Source: Rattus norvegicus (Eukaryota; Chordata; Mammalia; Rodentia; Muridae). Taken from it: a DNA stretch of 64,000 nucleotides. Below, in pieces: positions 35,096-48,370 of this stretch (positions are counted from its first letter, which is position 1; each line of letters starts with the position of its first letter). The DNA lies in contig NC_086034.1 in assembly GCF_036323735.1 (NCBI RefSeq), positions 10,586,001-10,650,000 on the forward strand, written 5' to 3'. A model generated the notes under the pieces. The model ran no database searches, was not told where the DNA came from, and saw nothing but the letters and a program-made list of their open reading frames with translations. Position numbers and translations under genes: made by a program.

Positions 35096-36321
35096 AATGA
35101 GGGCACATCAAAAAGTAATGTACCCATGAAACACCAGGGGGGCTTTTATGATGCAGATTCTTATTAGGTAGGCCCAGGTCTGAGATTCTGCACTTCCAGT
35201 AAGTTCCATAATATCTGATGCTATTGCTCCCATGGGCCACACTTTGGGAAGTAAGGAAATCATCTGCAATTTTTCACACCCTACATAAGATAAGAAGATC
35301 CATGCTTGTCTCATCAGTTTGTAGGGAACAAGTCAGGAGCCAGGGTCTGACTCAGGTCAGAATAGCTGTTCCAGCCACTGTTACCATCAGTGCAAGAAAT
35401 GCACTGGCACCCAGCTTTGGTGGGATTCTCTTGACCTCTCCTCCCCAGGATGTCCTTATCTCCCTGGAGCCTTGGCTTGCCTACATCTAAGTGCTCTGGA
35501 GAGCGTAGCACATATTCCTAAAGCCTTATTGCTTCAGTGAGGCAAACTCTGTTATCACTACTTTGCCAAATCCTCATGCATTTCCTCAACTTCTCCCTGC
35601 AACCTTGTCTCTGAAATTTCTCTGCTATCGTTAACTTCAGATTGCTGATGCGGTAACTCTTAAGGGGGAAATAAACTCTACTATTCCGCAGAGATGAAAT
35701 AAGTCTAGGTCTTTCTGAGGAATAAAAGGAAATGAAGAATAATGTGATTGCATAGCCCAATATGAGTTTAGCAATTTATATAAATGTTTAATGTTTTCCC
35801 CTGGTATTAGAAGGTTCCAAAAATTTCCTGAGGTTTTAAAGATCTCACAAAAATATTTATGTGTGAGTTTTGCATCTAAATTGTCAAAGTGCATATTTAG
35901 AAAAAAAATCTATCCTCCTCATTTTGATTATGATATTGGAAGTGTCTCCTTTTCCCCTCTTTGCTTGAGTAAGACCTCTGCAGTGATTCTCTCTGGCTTC
36001 ATGAAAATGATTCTTAGAAGCGTGAATTGGTAGAGTAATATGAAAAAAATATCGTCTTTCTTGCCTTTCAAGCTTTGTAATGCTAGAAGCCTCAGGTTTT
36101 TAGAAACTGACCATGTCACATGTCATGAGAGACAACTTCATACAGTGTTACAAATCCTACCGGATCCCATACTTTTCTGCTTATTTCTAACTTTACTCAA
36201 AGCCTGCCTTCTTGAGTGATCTGAGAGTTTGCCCGCTCACCTACTAAGGCTTTGAAGCATTTCAGAAGGTGTCAGGGCAGGTTGATTAAGAGGCAGAGAG
36301 TAGTATCCACACACCAGATAC
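35096..36321. other. Intronic sequence without recognised features
   Basis: About 1.2 kb, no element or gene assigned. Confidence 0.45.
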
Positions 36322-36425
36322 AGAGGTGCACACCAGGCTTACCCACTTTCAGAAAGCAGGAGCAGGAAAGCTGTGAGTTCAAGGCAATTTGAGCTACAGT
36401 TACCAGTGTGTGAACATGTTGCAAG
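36322..36425 (+). mobile_element. B1-like SINE (partial)
   Basis: gaggtgcacaccaggctta, aggagcaggaaagctgtgagttcaagg and gttgcaagatccagtctcaag match B1 order. The head is truncated or diverged. Confidence 0.6.
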
Positions 36426-36426
36426 A

Positions 36427-36510
36427 TCCAGTCTCAAGAAAACAAGGGCTGGGCTTATAGCTCAGTGTTAAAGCTCTGTCTAGCATACTCGAAGCCTGGA
36501 GTCTCATAGT
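36427..36510 (+). mobile_element. ID-like SINE (diverged)
   Basis: gggctgggcttatagctcagtg then ctagcatactcgaagcctgg correspond to the A and B boxes of an old ID element. Directly after a B1-like unit, so the pair may be one composite SINE. Confidence 0.55.
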
Positions 36511-36844
36511 TAGCACTTCAACATGGGCATGTGTCTTTATAAATATATAGAGAGAATCCTTGGAGTCCTTCTTTCTTCATTGTGATGAATTTGCATTTAG
36601 GTCGAATCTATTCATGGCACAGAAAAGTGTCAGAAAGGTGCAGTCTGAGCTAGATTATCTTCAAGTTGTATAAACCTTCTCAGAATCTATGAAGGGGAAA
36701 CTCCCATTTCCACAATCTGAATGGCTTCCCAATGCTTCCCTAACGCTGACTAATGTAAGAAGACAACCAAAAGTGGATCAGACCAAGCAAAACGTGTCTT
36801 TGGTTCAAGGTGTAGATTCACCGTCCATTGCCATGGACCCCCAG

Positions 36845-37047
36845 CCTCAGGAATGGTTAAACTCACACTCAGCTTTACTAGTCAAGACCATCCCACATAG
36901 AAATGTCCACAGGCCAGCGTGATCAAGAGAATTTGTGACTTTCGATCTTTCCAGGTTATGAAAAGTTGACTTTTAAAATTAACTATTACAAACTCCTAAA
37001 GGAGTCCTAATGTAATGGTAATGGTAATTACCTAATGTAAATGGTAA
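36845..37047 (+). repeat. Local duplication, copy 1 (pair with 39629-39807)
   Basis: About 170 bp with roughly 96 percent identity, by eye, to 39629 onward. It covers the 3' part of a family-A repeat plus the sequence after it (caaactcctaaaggagtcc). This copy has an extra aatggtaatggtaattacct near 37015-37034. Confidence 0.88.
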
Positions 37048-37194
37048 GAGGCAGGAAGGCGGTGGAGTTAGGCAAGCATGGTAGGGAGGGAGAGTCTTTA
37101 CGGCAGATGAAAGATTTGCTATTTTCTTCTATTCCCCAGTGTCAACCACTTTTCCAAAAGAGGGGCATGTGCCTCACACCTAGATTTTCATGAT

Positions 37195-37280
37195 CTTGTT
37201 ATGTGTCTATGTGCACATGTGCATGCATGTTTGTGTGCGCGTGTGTGTATGAGTGCATGTGCATGTGTTTGTGTGTTGTG
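37195..37280. repeat. TG-rich imperfect microsatellite
   Basis: Alternating purine/pyrimidine stretch of TGTG, CATG and GCGC units. Confidence 0.8.
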
Positions 37281-37404
37281 TCTTTGTATAACTTTATTTT
37301 CTATTTTTCTAAAATATTGTATATATTTATAGATAGTGATACAGTACTGTGGACTTCATTCTATCTTTTTTATAGCCACATCATAGCCAATATGAACTCC
37401 ATTG

Positions 37405-37406
<2 letters not shown>

Positions 37407-37462
<56 letters not shown>
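37407..37462. repeat. (TC)n microsatellite
   Basis: About 27 uninterrupted TC units. Confidence 0.97.
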
Positions 37463-37463
<1 letters not shown>

Positions 37464-39384
37464 TTTCTGAAGATCATGTCAGAGTCCTGAATGGAAGTAA
37501 GAAAAGGTATCTGAGTCTGACAGATGCTATTTTGTCTCCAGCATACCTCGTCGGAGTTATTATTATTTCCATTCTCCTCATAGTGAGTGCTAAGGCGCAC
37601 TTTAAAAACCTCTCACACAATTGTTCATCACCTGGTGGTGTGGACGGGGGCAAAGAGGCTTCCTCCGGAAGTCCAGTACAGCTATGGGATTTCTCTGCAG
37701 GGAGATGCACACTGTACTCATATATAGTACTTTCTCGTGAAATGGCCCACTCCCGCGAAGCCAGCCATACATTCCAGATGAAGACTCACGTTTCCCAGGG
37801 AACAGAGGCAATCAGATCACATTCTCTTCCACCATGTGCTCTACGAGGACAATTTGGCTTTCAATCAGTGAATTAAGTATGTGCCTCCTGGGAAAATGTG
37901 AGGATTTTTCTTTTCTTTAGAACTCTTCTGACTTCCCCGTGCTCTTAACCCTTTGCAAGTGAAGGAGAGATTTATAGAATTCCTTAATAATTTATTTCAC
38001 TTGAAATGCATATTTTCCTAGGCATCGGTATGCATTCTTGCCGAATCGCAGACCTGAGTAATTTTACTATTCAGTGCACGGTGCAATTTCTCACACTTTA
38101 TTATATCTGTAGACATTTTCCTGTAAGTGTGTTGGAAGGCACAAAAGAGTCTTATTTTGCCTCCAATGATTGTGAGAAGAATTTGATAACTGTGTTAACC
38201 GGGAACCTCAAACCTCGTTTCGTCTGTACTTACTGTGATTATTTTTTATATCACACTATGGATATATGCTTCTCTCATTGAAAATAAAACAGATCTATTA
38301 GTGTTTCCTTCTATTTCTCTTCAGCTTCTATCAATAAATGTTCTAGATTTGAGATTTCAACTATTTCTAGAGATTATCTATTTTCAGATACCTCGGCCCA
38401 GTGAATGATACTGATGAAAGGAAATTTATGGGTAGAACCTATTAGATTGGAGGTGAAGAAAGTAATAGCCACTCCTGGGGTTACATCTGAAAGAGAATAT
38501 GAGGTCAGGTAGGACCGATACAGCGACACTGAGATGTGTCACCCACATAGACAGGATCTGATCAGGTGAAGGGGGTTACGTGTGCTCCCCTTGCATTTTC
38601 TTAAAATAGTGTTAATATCAATAAAAATTAGGAAAAAGGAGAGCAAATTAAACAAATATAAGTTGTAGTAATATAATTATTATTTAGTTTTAACCAGATA
38701 TTCAGCTAGGACATATGGGGAACAGTTTGTTACACAGGTGTATTCCTCTGAATAAAAAAAAAAAATAGGCTTATGACCCATGAAATTTAAATCCCATGTA
38801 AAAGGTTTAGATATTTTTTTAATGAAAGATTCCCCTGAATAATACTCTCAAAAGAAAAAAGAGCCCTCAAATAACTGAATATAACATATTTCAAAGTATT
38901 TTAAACTAAAAGCTGTAAATGTTTGCCGTGAGGCCAAACATAAGGCAAAAATGTAAACTCTTAAGTTTTTCTTTCAGTGAGTTAGTCAAATTGTAGAAAC
39001 CTTAAGCTTTTGTTCCCATGGCAATCTGGGGAATATGAGGTTTGAGTTTAAGCCTGAGGAGCAATCACATATGTTGTCTAACGAAAGATTTCCACATACA
39101 ACTGGAAGCGTTTTCTCTGTATCAGAGTTGGTAGGAGATGAACACATTGAGAAGGAGGTGGGAAACATTCCCTAGTATGACTTCAGATTGGGTAAGGGGA
39201 TAAACATTGATAACCCTCATGTTAGGTCTGACTCAATTTCACAGCACCTGTGTCTTCGAGCGAAGCTCAGAGGACAGTTCAATTTCTGGTGGCTGTAATT
39301 GGCATCCCTCTCCTGCGTGTAGCAGCATCAGGCACAAGCACTCTGAAGTAGTATGGTTGCTACTCAGTCAAAGTGTTCTGTACT
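37463..39384. other. Intronic sequence without recognised features
   Basis: About 1.9 kb of mostly AT-rich sequence. The 114-codon ORF at 37532-37876 has no recognisable domain or splice frame. Confidence 0.45.
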
Positions 39385-39628
39385 AGCTCCACTCCTGTCG
39401 CTGTGATAAAATATTCTGAGGGAAAGCAACGGACGGGAAAGGGCTTTATTTAGATTATGGTTATGGGTTATGGTCAACACTGTGGGGAAATCATGGAGGC
39501 TGGAGTTTGAGATAGTTGGTCACATCATATCCACAGTCAAGAGTAGAGAGACACTCATGCACCAATTTCGTCTTCTTACTTGGTGCTTAGTCGGCACCCC
39601 TTACTCATTTACAGGTTAGGGCCCCCCG
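39385..39628. mobile_element. Rodent dispersed repeat (family A), copy 4
   Basis: gtcgctgtgataaaatattctg, gaaagggctttatttagatt and atcatggaggctgg are the family head. The body continues into the duplicated segment at 39629-39807, whose ttgacttttaaaattaacta matches the family 3' end. Confidence 0.55.
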
Positions 39629-39807
39629 CCTCAGGAATGGTTAAACTCACACTCAGCTTTACTAGTCAAGACCATCCCACAGAAAAATGTCCACAGGCCA
39701 GCACGATCAAGATAATTTGTGACTTTTGATTTTTCCAGGTTATGAAAAGTTGACTTTTAAAATTAACTATTACAAACTCCTAAAGGAGTCCTAATGTAAA
39801 TGGTAAA
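39629..39807 (+). repeat. Local duplication, copy 2 (pair with 36845-37047)
   Basis: Direct repeat of 36845-37047, 2.8 kb away. This copy is contiguous with a complete family-A element on its left, so it is probably the source. Confidence 0.88.
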
Positions 39808-39836
39808 TATGTGTAGAGAGAGGTGGGAAGGATAAA

Positions 39837-39868
39837 GAAGAGGAAGAAGAGGAGGAGGAGGAAGAGAA
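39837..39868. repeat. (GAA/GGA) purine tract
   Basis: Short tract of AAGAGG and GGAGGA units. Confidence 0.85.
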
Positions 39869-40562
39869 GGAATCTGTTTAAGTGAGATCTAGGAAAGATT
39901 ATATGTTTCAAATGCAGAATAGGTATGTTTCAAAACCAGAGGCTGGATTATGTGAGCAAAGAGTGAAAGGCTCAAATGGAAGGAAGCCAAATTAAGACAG
40001 GAATGAATTAGTCACCAAATGTAATAATTAGAAGTTGAAAACCTTGGAGATGCTAAGTGTCAAGTTGTACAAAGGTAGATAAAGAATTGGTACAGTGTAA
40101 TTTATAAAGAGATTATCTGAAATATATCTCACAGAAAGGGCAGTGGCACAAATGAAATCAGGGTTGAAACAAATGGAAGATTAAAAAAGAAATATTTAGT
40201 ATAGTTTTGAGAAAAGAATGAGCATTAGAATATTAACTAGTAAATAATATTATGACTGATGACCTTTTCATATCGTTAAAAGAAATCTATCAAGACCCAA
40301 GATAAAGAGATTTAAATAAAAGGCACCGAGGCTCCCAGAGTGACAGTATAGGATGTTAAATATATAGAAAAACCTAGATTCTATTCAGAGAGAAAAGAGC
40401 AAATGACATTAGTCTCTGTACATGGTAAACTGATGTCTCCTGTGGAGAATGCTCTACAATAGTGCTGCTGTCTTGGCAGAAATGAATATATTCTAAAGAG
40501 ACACTTTAGCTACCAGACTATTAAAATAAAAGGCCCCCAAGAAATTGTAATTTCCATGGGAA

Positions 40563-40583
40563 TTTTTTTTTTTTTTTTTTTTT
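40563..40583. repeat. Poly-T run (21 T)
   Basis: Uninterrupted T21, which could be the A-tail of a minus-strand retroposed sequence lying to its right. No target-site duplication was found. Confidence 0.85.
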
Positions 40584-41460
40584 GCGGGAAGAAGAACAGT
40601 TTGAGGCAACCTGGGTAAAACCTCTTCCCTTGGGAAAGAGCATTATAGCCGATGACAAGAAGAGGTCTACAGTATGTAGGGTCACACCCATACCAGGACT
40701 GCTTAGGTGTGCATATGCCCAGCCCTTTAGGTGGTCGCTGGTCTTCTTTGTTTCTCTTCCTACTGTGGCCATCTTGAGTAAGTCCTACCCTGTTTTACTA
40801 TTACTTTGGCTGTTCTGATTAGCTCACTGAGGATGGGGCACAGACTCGGACCTCAAGTTTATGAACATAGCCATACTTTTGGCTTCAAATGAGTAAGTTT
40901 TAAAGTATACAGCCAATAATCATAAAAGAACAACTCGCAAGCATCAGATACACAGAAACAGCAGATAGAGAGCAAACCATCAAGTCAGGTGCTTACAATG
41001 TACAGCAGAAACAATTAGACTGGTCTGATTGGGAGAGCAAGCAAAGGAACAGCCTTAAATCAGGGGCTTACAAAAATCCAGTAGAAGTGTCCAGGGCAAG
41101 CTGAGGAAACCCAGGCGTGCTGGAAATCTTGGCTGAGGGATTTCTAGGCAATGTAGACCCTTCTTTCCATGGATGACCAGCTCCCTGTTCCCACCCTAAG
41201 CATCTTTATGTCGTGAGATAAGCAACAACAACAGCCTCTGTTGGGAACAGCTTACTTTCCAGCTGTTCTCAAAGGTACAGTGTTTTATGGCCCTCTAGGT
41301 GTTTGCTGTTTTTCTGTTTTTCTGTCACAGAGTTAGGGAACCAGTCTGCCATAGGATAGAGAATTTTGGACACTTGAGTTAAACATTCTGGAGTCTGGGA
41401 CAAGATAGCCCTCTTGGCTCCCAGAGTCTACTGTCAACAAGTTTAAACAGTGTACAACCA
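40584..41460. other. Unclassified, possibly LTR-derived sequence
   Basis: Contains ctactgtggccatcttgagtaag and ctctgttgggaacagcttac, which remind me of rodent LTR elements, but I cannot place them. There is no ORF of note. Confidence 0.25.
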
Positions 41461-43389
41461 TTTACCAATATAATGTGACAAGCCAAGGCCTAGCCCTGAA
41501 ATCTATGAATGCTTCTTAATATTAAGACTTTTTACAAATGCTATGAAATTAACGATTTTGAAGTGAGGTTTCCCAATCTTGGATGCTCCAGATGGGTTCT
41601 AAATGCCCTACCTTATGTCTTTATGGGAGAGCAGTTAAGGGAAACACGGCTGTACAAAAGAGAAACTGTAATGATTAATAGCAATGACCAGCTTGATGGC
41701 ACTCAGAATCTCTTAGGGGTCACACTTGTCAGTATATATGTGAGGGCATTGATAGTAAAGTGTAACTGAAGAAGGAAGGAAGACCCATGGGCTAGACGTC
41801 TAGACTGAGGAAAAGGAAGACATAGGGGGCAAGCATTGCACTCGTTTGTCAGCTTCCGACCAGAAGTGAACACTGCTCTCACTGTTTGACTACATGCTCA
41901 GCAAGCATTTTACAAATGGTTTGAAGAGAAAGTTTGAAGAGTTCGGAGCTGTAGCCTGCAGACTCCCCCTGAAATGCAGAGTATCATAGGTTGTTCTGCT
42001 AGAAGGGGTGGAGGCTCAGAATGTGGAGAGAAATGCAGACAATGGAAACCCAACTCATGAGGTTTGAGGGGGAGAGACGACAGACTGTCAGAACCAGACT
42101 CGAGGCTGTTCATGTTACATTATGGAAAAAGGACCACAGATGATACATGATACCATGAAGAGTCCAGATACTAGACATGTATCTGAAGCATGTGTTGTTT
42201 TCTTTGTTGGGTTTGGTCTTCCCTTGACCTGAGCTTTCTTTGCTATACTCTCATTTTGAATGAGAATATTATCTATCTGTCACTGTGTATTGGAACTATG
42301 TAACTTGGGCTTTCATTTTATGGTTTGTGTTAGGTTTCAGAAGGGACTCTGGGCTTGGGGCTTTGAACAGTGTTGCAACTGCTAGTTGGTTTTAGCATCT
42401 GCCCTTCAATGATAGGGCATTTGCAGTGACATACTTTGGATGAAGAAAAAAGAAAGATGCCCGATTTAAGGCTGAAGTCCAGAAAAGATAGTGGAACTGA
42501 TACATACATAGGTATTGGTTCCATAGATGCTATGGAAGTAGTTTCGTAAAACAACAGAGAACGCACACACTGAAAGGCCATAAAGAAAGAGAGAATTAAA
42601 TACAGGACATTGTTGACACCTTTAGCCAAGCTTCTGTTAGCTGGGAGTAAGCACCAAAGGAGAAAGAAAAATACTGAAGAACTTCATATTTAACTATACT
42701 TATTACAATCGGTAAGAAAACTAATACAGGCTATTGTAGAAAAACCCTAATTTTCCAAAACATAAATAAGTGGAGATAGTAAACAAAATCATTCCAAGTT
42801 TGGAAAAATGGTAATATACAAGGAAAAACCAAAATATATAATATAAGTGATGTGATAGAAATAAAGTCCAAATATGTAAAAATTATCATAATCGGTATAA
42901 ATGATTTGAATTTTTACTTACATCTCAGGTCTGGATATAAACATTTCTAGTACATTCTATTTACAGGTATTCCAATGAAAACATGAGGCAGATAAAAGTC
43001 CAAAGAAAACACAGAGAGGAACAATGTGGAGACTAAACATTAACAATGACAGAGCTGTAGTAACAGCAGGCATAGTAAACCATAGGGCAAGTTACGTTTT
43101 TAAAAACAAAGAGGGCATTTAAATACTGATAAAGTGGTCAGCTCAGCCACGAGACACTCTTTTAAACTTGTGTGTAACTAATAGTAAGTCTTTAAAATAT
43201 GTCAAGAAAACACAGGCAGAGTTCAAGAATAAACAAAGTCCCGATCTAGTGGACCTGAAAATAGATATTTGACAGCGGCAAGCATGTAGTGAAATCACAT
43301 GAAGCAGTTGTTCACAGTGATCACAAAGCAAGCCTCTCTATACCCAAGCTCAGAAGGGCTTAAAGCTTGACTTCAATCAAACATTCCAC
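41461..43389. other. Intronic sequence without recognised features
   Basis: About 1.9 kb. The A-rich plus strand from about 42700 may be further ancient L1 sequence leading into 43390, but I cannot support it. Confidence 0.4.
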
Positions 43390-43860
43390 AACTTGGAGAA
43401 GATATTTGCGGCATGTGACAAAGGTTTATTTAAAATAAATTTAAAAATCAGAGACCCATTAATCACTACGCAAGAGACTCACCCAGTAGAAGTTTAACAG
43501 TCCACACATATAAGAAAGGAGACATAAATGTACGAGAGACATTCAACCCCGTTAAGAATTAAGGTATCACAACCAAACCCTAACAGTATTCCAAGCTATA
43601 CTCATGAGACTGCCACCTCTTAAGTAGTCATGTAGTAGATGAGGTGTAGGGAAACACGCAGAACTAACACGCCATTCGTCACACACGATTATATTCTCTT
43701 ATCAGGATACCACAATCTTGGGTATATGATACCTAAGAGAAATCCTTACACAAGTGCACAAAGACACACAGGACATCGTTCATAGATGCCAAGCAGGGAG
43801 GCACCTGTTACCAGCAATGGGTCAATGAATGGTGACCCGTTTGTCATGTCGCGTTAGCAT
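43390..43860 (+). mobile_element. Ancient LINE-1 ORF2 3' fragment (L1M-like)
   Basis: ggagaagatatttgcggcatgtgacaaagg, aggagacataaatg, cattcaaccccgttaagaat and ccaagcagggaggc...gggtcaatgaatgg follow the order of the L1 ORF2 C-terminal coding region. Heavily diverged. Confidence 0.55.
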
Positions 43861-43919
43861 GTGCACCTACACCCAGCACCTCAAACAAACTTCCGCACTT
43901 TAATGTTTAAGAACATTAA

Positions 43920-44115
43920 TGTTTAATGTTTCATTTTAAAATATTTATTTTTGCTTTACATGTGCTTTGCCTGTGTGTACGTATGAATGTGATGAGCACA
44001 CGGTTGTCTCAGACCCAGATAAGAGCATTGGAATCGCTGGAACTAGAGTTACACATGGTTAATTCTCCATGTGGGTTATGACTCTGAACCCCTGAGCCAT
44101 CTCTCCACGCCATGA
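43920..44115 (-). mobile_element. B3/B2-family SINE (diverged)
   Basis: tttgcctgtgtgtacgtatgaatgtg, ggaactagagttacacatgg, ccatgtgggttatgactctg and ctgagccatctctccacgcc. The last phrase is the reverse complement of the SINE head. Confidence 0.7.
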
Positions 44116-45620
44116 GCAAGAGGGTTTATACATTGGTGACTGTTGGGATATCAGTCAGAGTGCTCATGGAGAACCTAGAGAGTCTGTTCTTTGGGTTCCT
44201 GTAATTTTACCGAGCTCCAGATGACTCTGATGTATGACTGGGTATAAAAAACATGGTGCTAAAACCGTATTACAGAAGGAACCACAGTGTGCCGCTTACA
44301 CACGCTCAATCCAAATGCACAGGAGTAAGCTACATGCCATCTATGCCCCAGCATGACAAAGGCTGTTTGTGGGAAGGAGTCAGGAGTCAAGCATGGGAAA
44401 CCATCCAACTATGTGGGCATCGTTTTCCTTCTCGGTTTGATGGAAGACATAGTGAATTCATTCTATTATTCATATTTAATGTACAAAATGCTTATGCATA
44501 TTTTACAGTGAAGTTTATACATTGCAATATAAAAAACATTAGTCTTTTTCGATCCCGGATACTCTGGTGAGCCTCATGTGATGTTTCTGTTTCTTTTCCT
44601 TTTCCCTCTGTTGGTTTACATTGCACCGTGGTGCAATCACGTTGTCCTGCTGCTTGCATTTATCTGCTGCACTACTTGAATGAATGCTTAACTGGGACAA
44701 GGGGACATTAGCTGGCTGTGTTCATTTCAATGGGCTGCTTGTATTTCTCTCCGTGCAGCAAGTCTAGAGTTTGGAGTCTCTTGCATTGGTATAGATGCCC
44801 GTGCCCTGCTAACAGTGAACAGGAAGCACTCACTTTGAAAGTAATTACCGAACCCTGGAGGGCTAGTAGGACAGGAGCAGATCCTGGCTTGGAGCTGGTA
44901 GATAGATTACTCACCTGTGTTCAGAATTAGGGCAAAGGTGGGAGTCAATCTTTTTGGTTGCATGTAAACAACTGAGGGTGTTTGCTTGAGCGGACTCCCG
45001 GATCTTGATTGCATATATCTCTGAATTGGCAAAGGATAGTCTAGAAGCACAGAGAGGGAGGTAGGAGTTCACTAGCAGGGAGGACCATGCTGTGACCCAC
45101 GGCAAGCAGATTAGAACTGGGCCAGGGGAGACAGGAAGGTCTACAAAAGCTTCAGCAGATCCCTGCTGTGAGGGAGGCATATGGAAGCTAATAGGTTGTC
45201 AGAGAGCTGTGCGAAGTCTTTAGAGACTCCTGAGCATATCAGAACAAATTGGGGCAAGGGTCGAGTCCCCATCACTGCCTATATCACAGCGCACCTTACC
45301 CACAAGAGGTGAGTAGCAGGTTGCCATGGGTCACGCTGTAGGTCGAATCCCTAACACATGTGCAGAATGTTCCAAGCGTAGGATAGTGTGAACCCAGTGT
45401 TTCTGGTTTGTCCTATTGGCAGTTGGAGAGGTAGGAAAGACTTAATAAAGAGATTTCTATAAAAATGGCCATTTCCTCTATGGTGGTATTTTGTATCAAG
45501 AATGTATGGGAAAAACAAATGAGACACCTTTTTTATCTTCGGTCTTCTCTCTAACATCTTTATGTGTAGTTCCAGTTTTGTATTTTCTGACACCTACATT
45601 CCTCCTTTCCTTCCTTCTGC
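44116..45620. other. Intronic sequence without recognised features
   Basis: About 1.5 kb of unique-looking sequence. Short ORFs only. Confidence 0.45.
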
Positions 45621-45623
45621 ATT

Positions 45624-45666
<43 letters not shown>

Positions 45667-45669
45667 TTC
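45621..45669. repeat. (TTTA)n microsatellite
   Basis: About 11 TTTA units, at the A-tail side of the adjoining B1, from which it probably expanded. Confidence 0.95.
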
Positions 45670-45674
45670 TGTTT

Positions 45675-45818
45675 ATTTTTTTTAGTTAGAGTCAGGATCT
45701 TAGTTTAGGCCAGGCTAACCCATAGTTGACTATGTAGCCCAGGCTGGCTTGAACTTGTAGCAATTCAACTTTCTTCAAGTCCCCAAGTGCTGGGATTACA
45801 GGCATGAGTCCCTGTGGT
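45675..45818 (-). mobile_element. B1 SINE (diverged)
   Basis: gagtcaggatcttagtttagg, gactatgtagcccaggctggcttgaac and ccaagtgctgggattacaggcatgag. There is an internal partial duplication of the gcccaggctgg part. Confidence 0.8.
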
Positions 45819-46298
45819 TGGTCGATAGCATGCATTCTCTAGACAAGAAAGCCACCCCTAAACCTCTTTACTTGTAGTTTAAGCAAAGTAAGCTGTCTAC
45901 TTGTTAGTCTTTTGCTTTTTCTCCTTCCCTTGTGGTTATGCTGTGATTTCTCTCATCCTCTAGCCCCCATCTATTCTCTCAGAAGAACTTAGGTCCCCAG
46001 AGCAGCTAGAACAGAGTGGCGCTCACCTGTTCAGACTCTCCTCATCCTCTGCTCACGCCTTGAGTCTTTTTGTGTTCAGGAAATGTCCCTTCTACCAATT
46101 TCTCTACCTTTGATTGTCTTCTGGTTGCACTCCATCACAAATGTAAGTATCAGTGACATGGATGTAATTCAAGCTTGGAACATTTTAACTTTTGTGAGAT
46201 CCAGATGATTGAAGGCGTGCAGGGGCCTACATTCTTGCTGAGGATCCAGGGGCCATGCTGTCTCTCACAGATCTAGCAAGTGCTTTCAAGTAATAGGG
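45819..46298. other. Intronic sequence, nothing recognised
   Basis: Unique-looking. Confidence 0.4.
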
Positions 46299-46384
46299 TA
46301 CTCCCTTCCTCCCTCTTTCCCTCCCTGCTTCCCTCTCTCCTTTCCTCTCTCCCCCTCTCTCTTTCTCTCTCTCTGTCCTCCTGC

Positions 46385-46430
<46 letters not shown>
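46299..46430. repeat. Polypyrimidine tract plus (CA)n microsatellite
   Basis: CT/CCCT-rich stretch 46299-46388 followed by about 20 CA units. Confidence 0.95.
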
Positions 46431-46433
<3 letters not shown>

Positions 46434-47081
46434 CATCATCCTAAGACAGACCCTAAATGCTTGATTTAGCATCTTACCCTTAAACATGTTAGGCTCTCAT
46501 TTAAATGATTATGAAATTCTCATCACTAATTTTATGCCTGGCTGTCTCCATTTGCACTGTCACAGGGTCTCAAAAATAGAATGGGTCATCTGCAAAAAGG
46601 AAGCTCTAAAGATTATTTTAAAAGACGACAACAGTTTCAGTTAAATATTGACTTGGAGCCAAGCATGAATGAATTCCTCAGAGACAGTGAGCCTGGATGT
46701 CCTTAGTGTGAGTGCCCTGCTGTTGGAACAGAGGGTGAATATTTGTTTCATCTCCTTGTCGTTCAGTGTTAGAATGAAGCTACTTCCTCTCTGCCTGCTG
46801 ACCCCCCCTTTTGTTTCTCTCTCATTCTTGGCCCATAATGCAATCAGAAGTTTTCAGAAAGGCCATTCTGATTATAGCATATTTGTACCTAAAGATTTCA
46901 AGCTCGTTACTAGCCCTAAGGAAAAGGCTTGCTTTCTGTGTTGCTGCTGTTGTTTAAAGTAGGGTGGTTGGACCCGACTCCCCCATCTACCTCTCTTCCA
47001 CTGATATGTTTATGTGAGGCAGAGTTCATCTACTCCCTGCAGACTCAGAGTCCCAGTTATACTTTGTTCCCAACATAGGTT
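46431..47081. other. Intronic sequence, nothing recognised
   Basis: Unique-looking sequence upstream of a CA-rich block. Confidence 0.4.
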
Positions 47082-47235
47082 CACACACACACACACACAC
47101 ATACACACACACACGTGCATGCATGTGCACACTCACACTCACATACATGCACATGTACACGCACATGAACACATGTGCGCACACACACATACATACACAC
47201 ACTCACGTGTCACATACTCACATGCAAGCATGTGA
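47082..47235. repeat. Imperfect (CA)n / CATG-rich microsatellite
   Basis: CA units interspersed with CATG and CATA. It ends about 530 bp before the Grid1 exon at 47763. Confidence 0.93.
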
Positions 47236-48014
<779 letters not shown>

Positions 48015-48279
48015 TAGATGAACACTGTTACCCACCCACTTTAATGACTAAAATGTTGTCATTCACTGAAATGGAATCCAGTTGACGGGACACAGTGTTT
48101 TATCTCACGGTAGCATCAGTGGCAGGTAATTACACCTGGTATCAGCAAGCAGGGACTACTTGCTTACAAAGTACCTCTGACATTTCAAAGCTACATGACT
48201 AGAGTGAGTAGATTGCTATCCCTTCTGCCTCTATGCTGAGTGTCTTGTGGTAGGGTTGCGGGTAGAGCCTTTATTTGTG

Positions 48280-48370
48280 TTTTTCTTTGTAAGAAGTCAC
48301 TTACACAGACACTAAGCTTGTAAAACACTTAGCACAGCCCTGGCACGTCTGCTAAATGCTAGGTGTAGGC
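48280..48370 (+). mobile_element. MIR 3' fragment
   Basis: aaaacacttagcacagccctggcacg and gctaaatgctaggtg match the 3' part of MIR. Confidence 0.5.
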
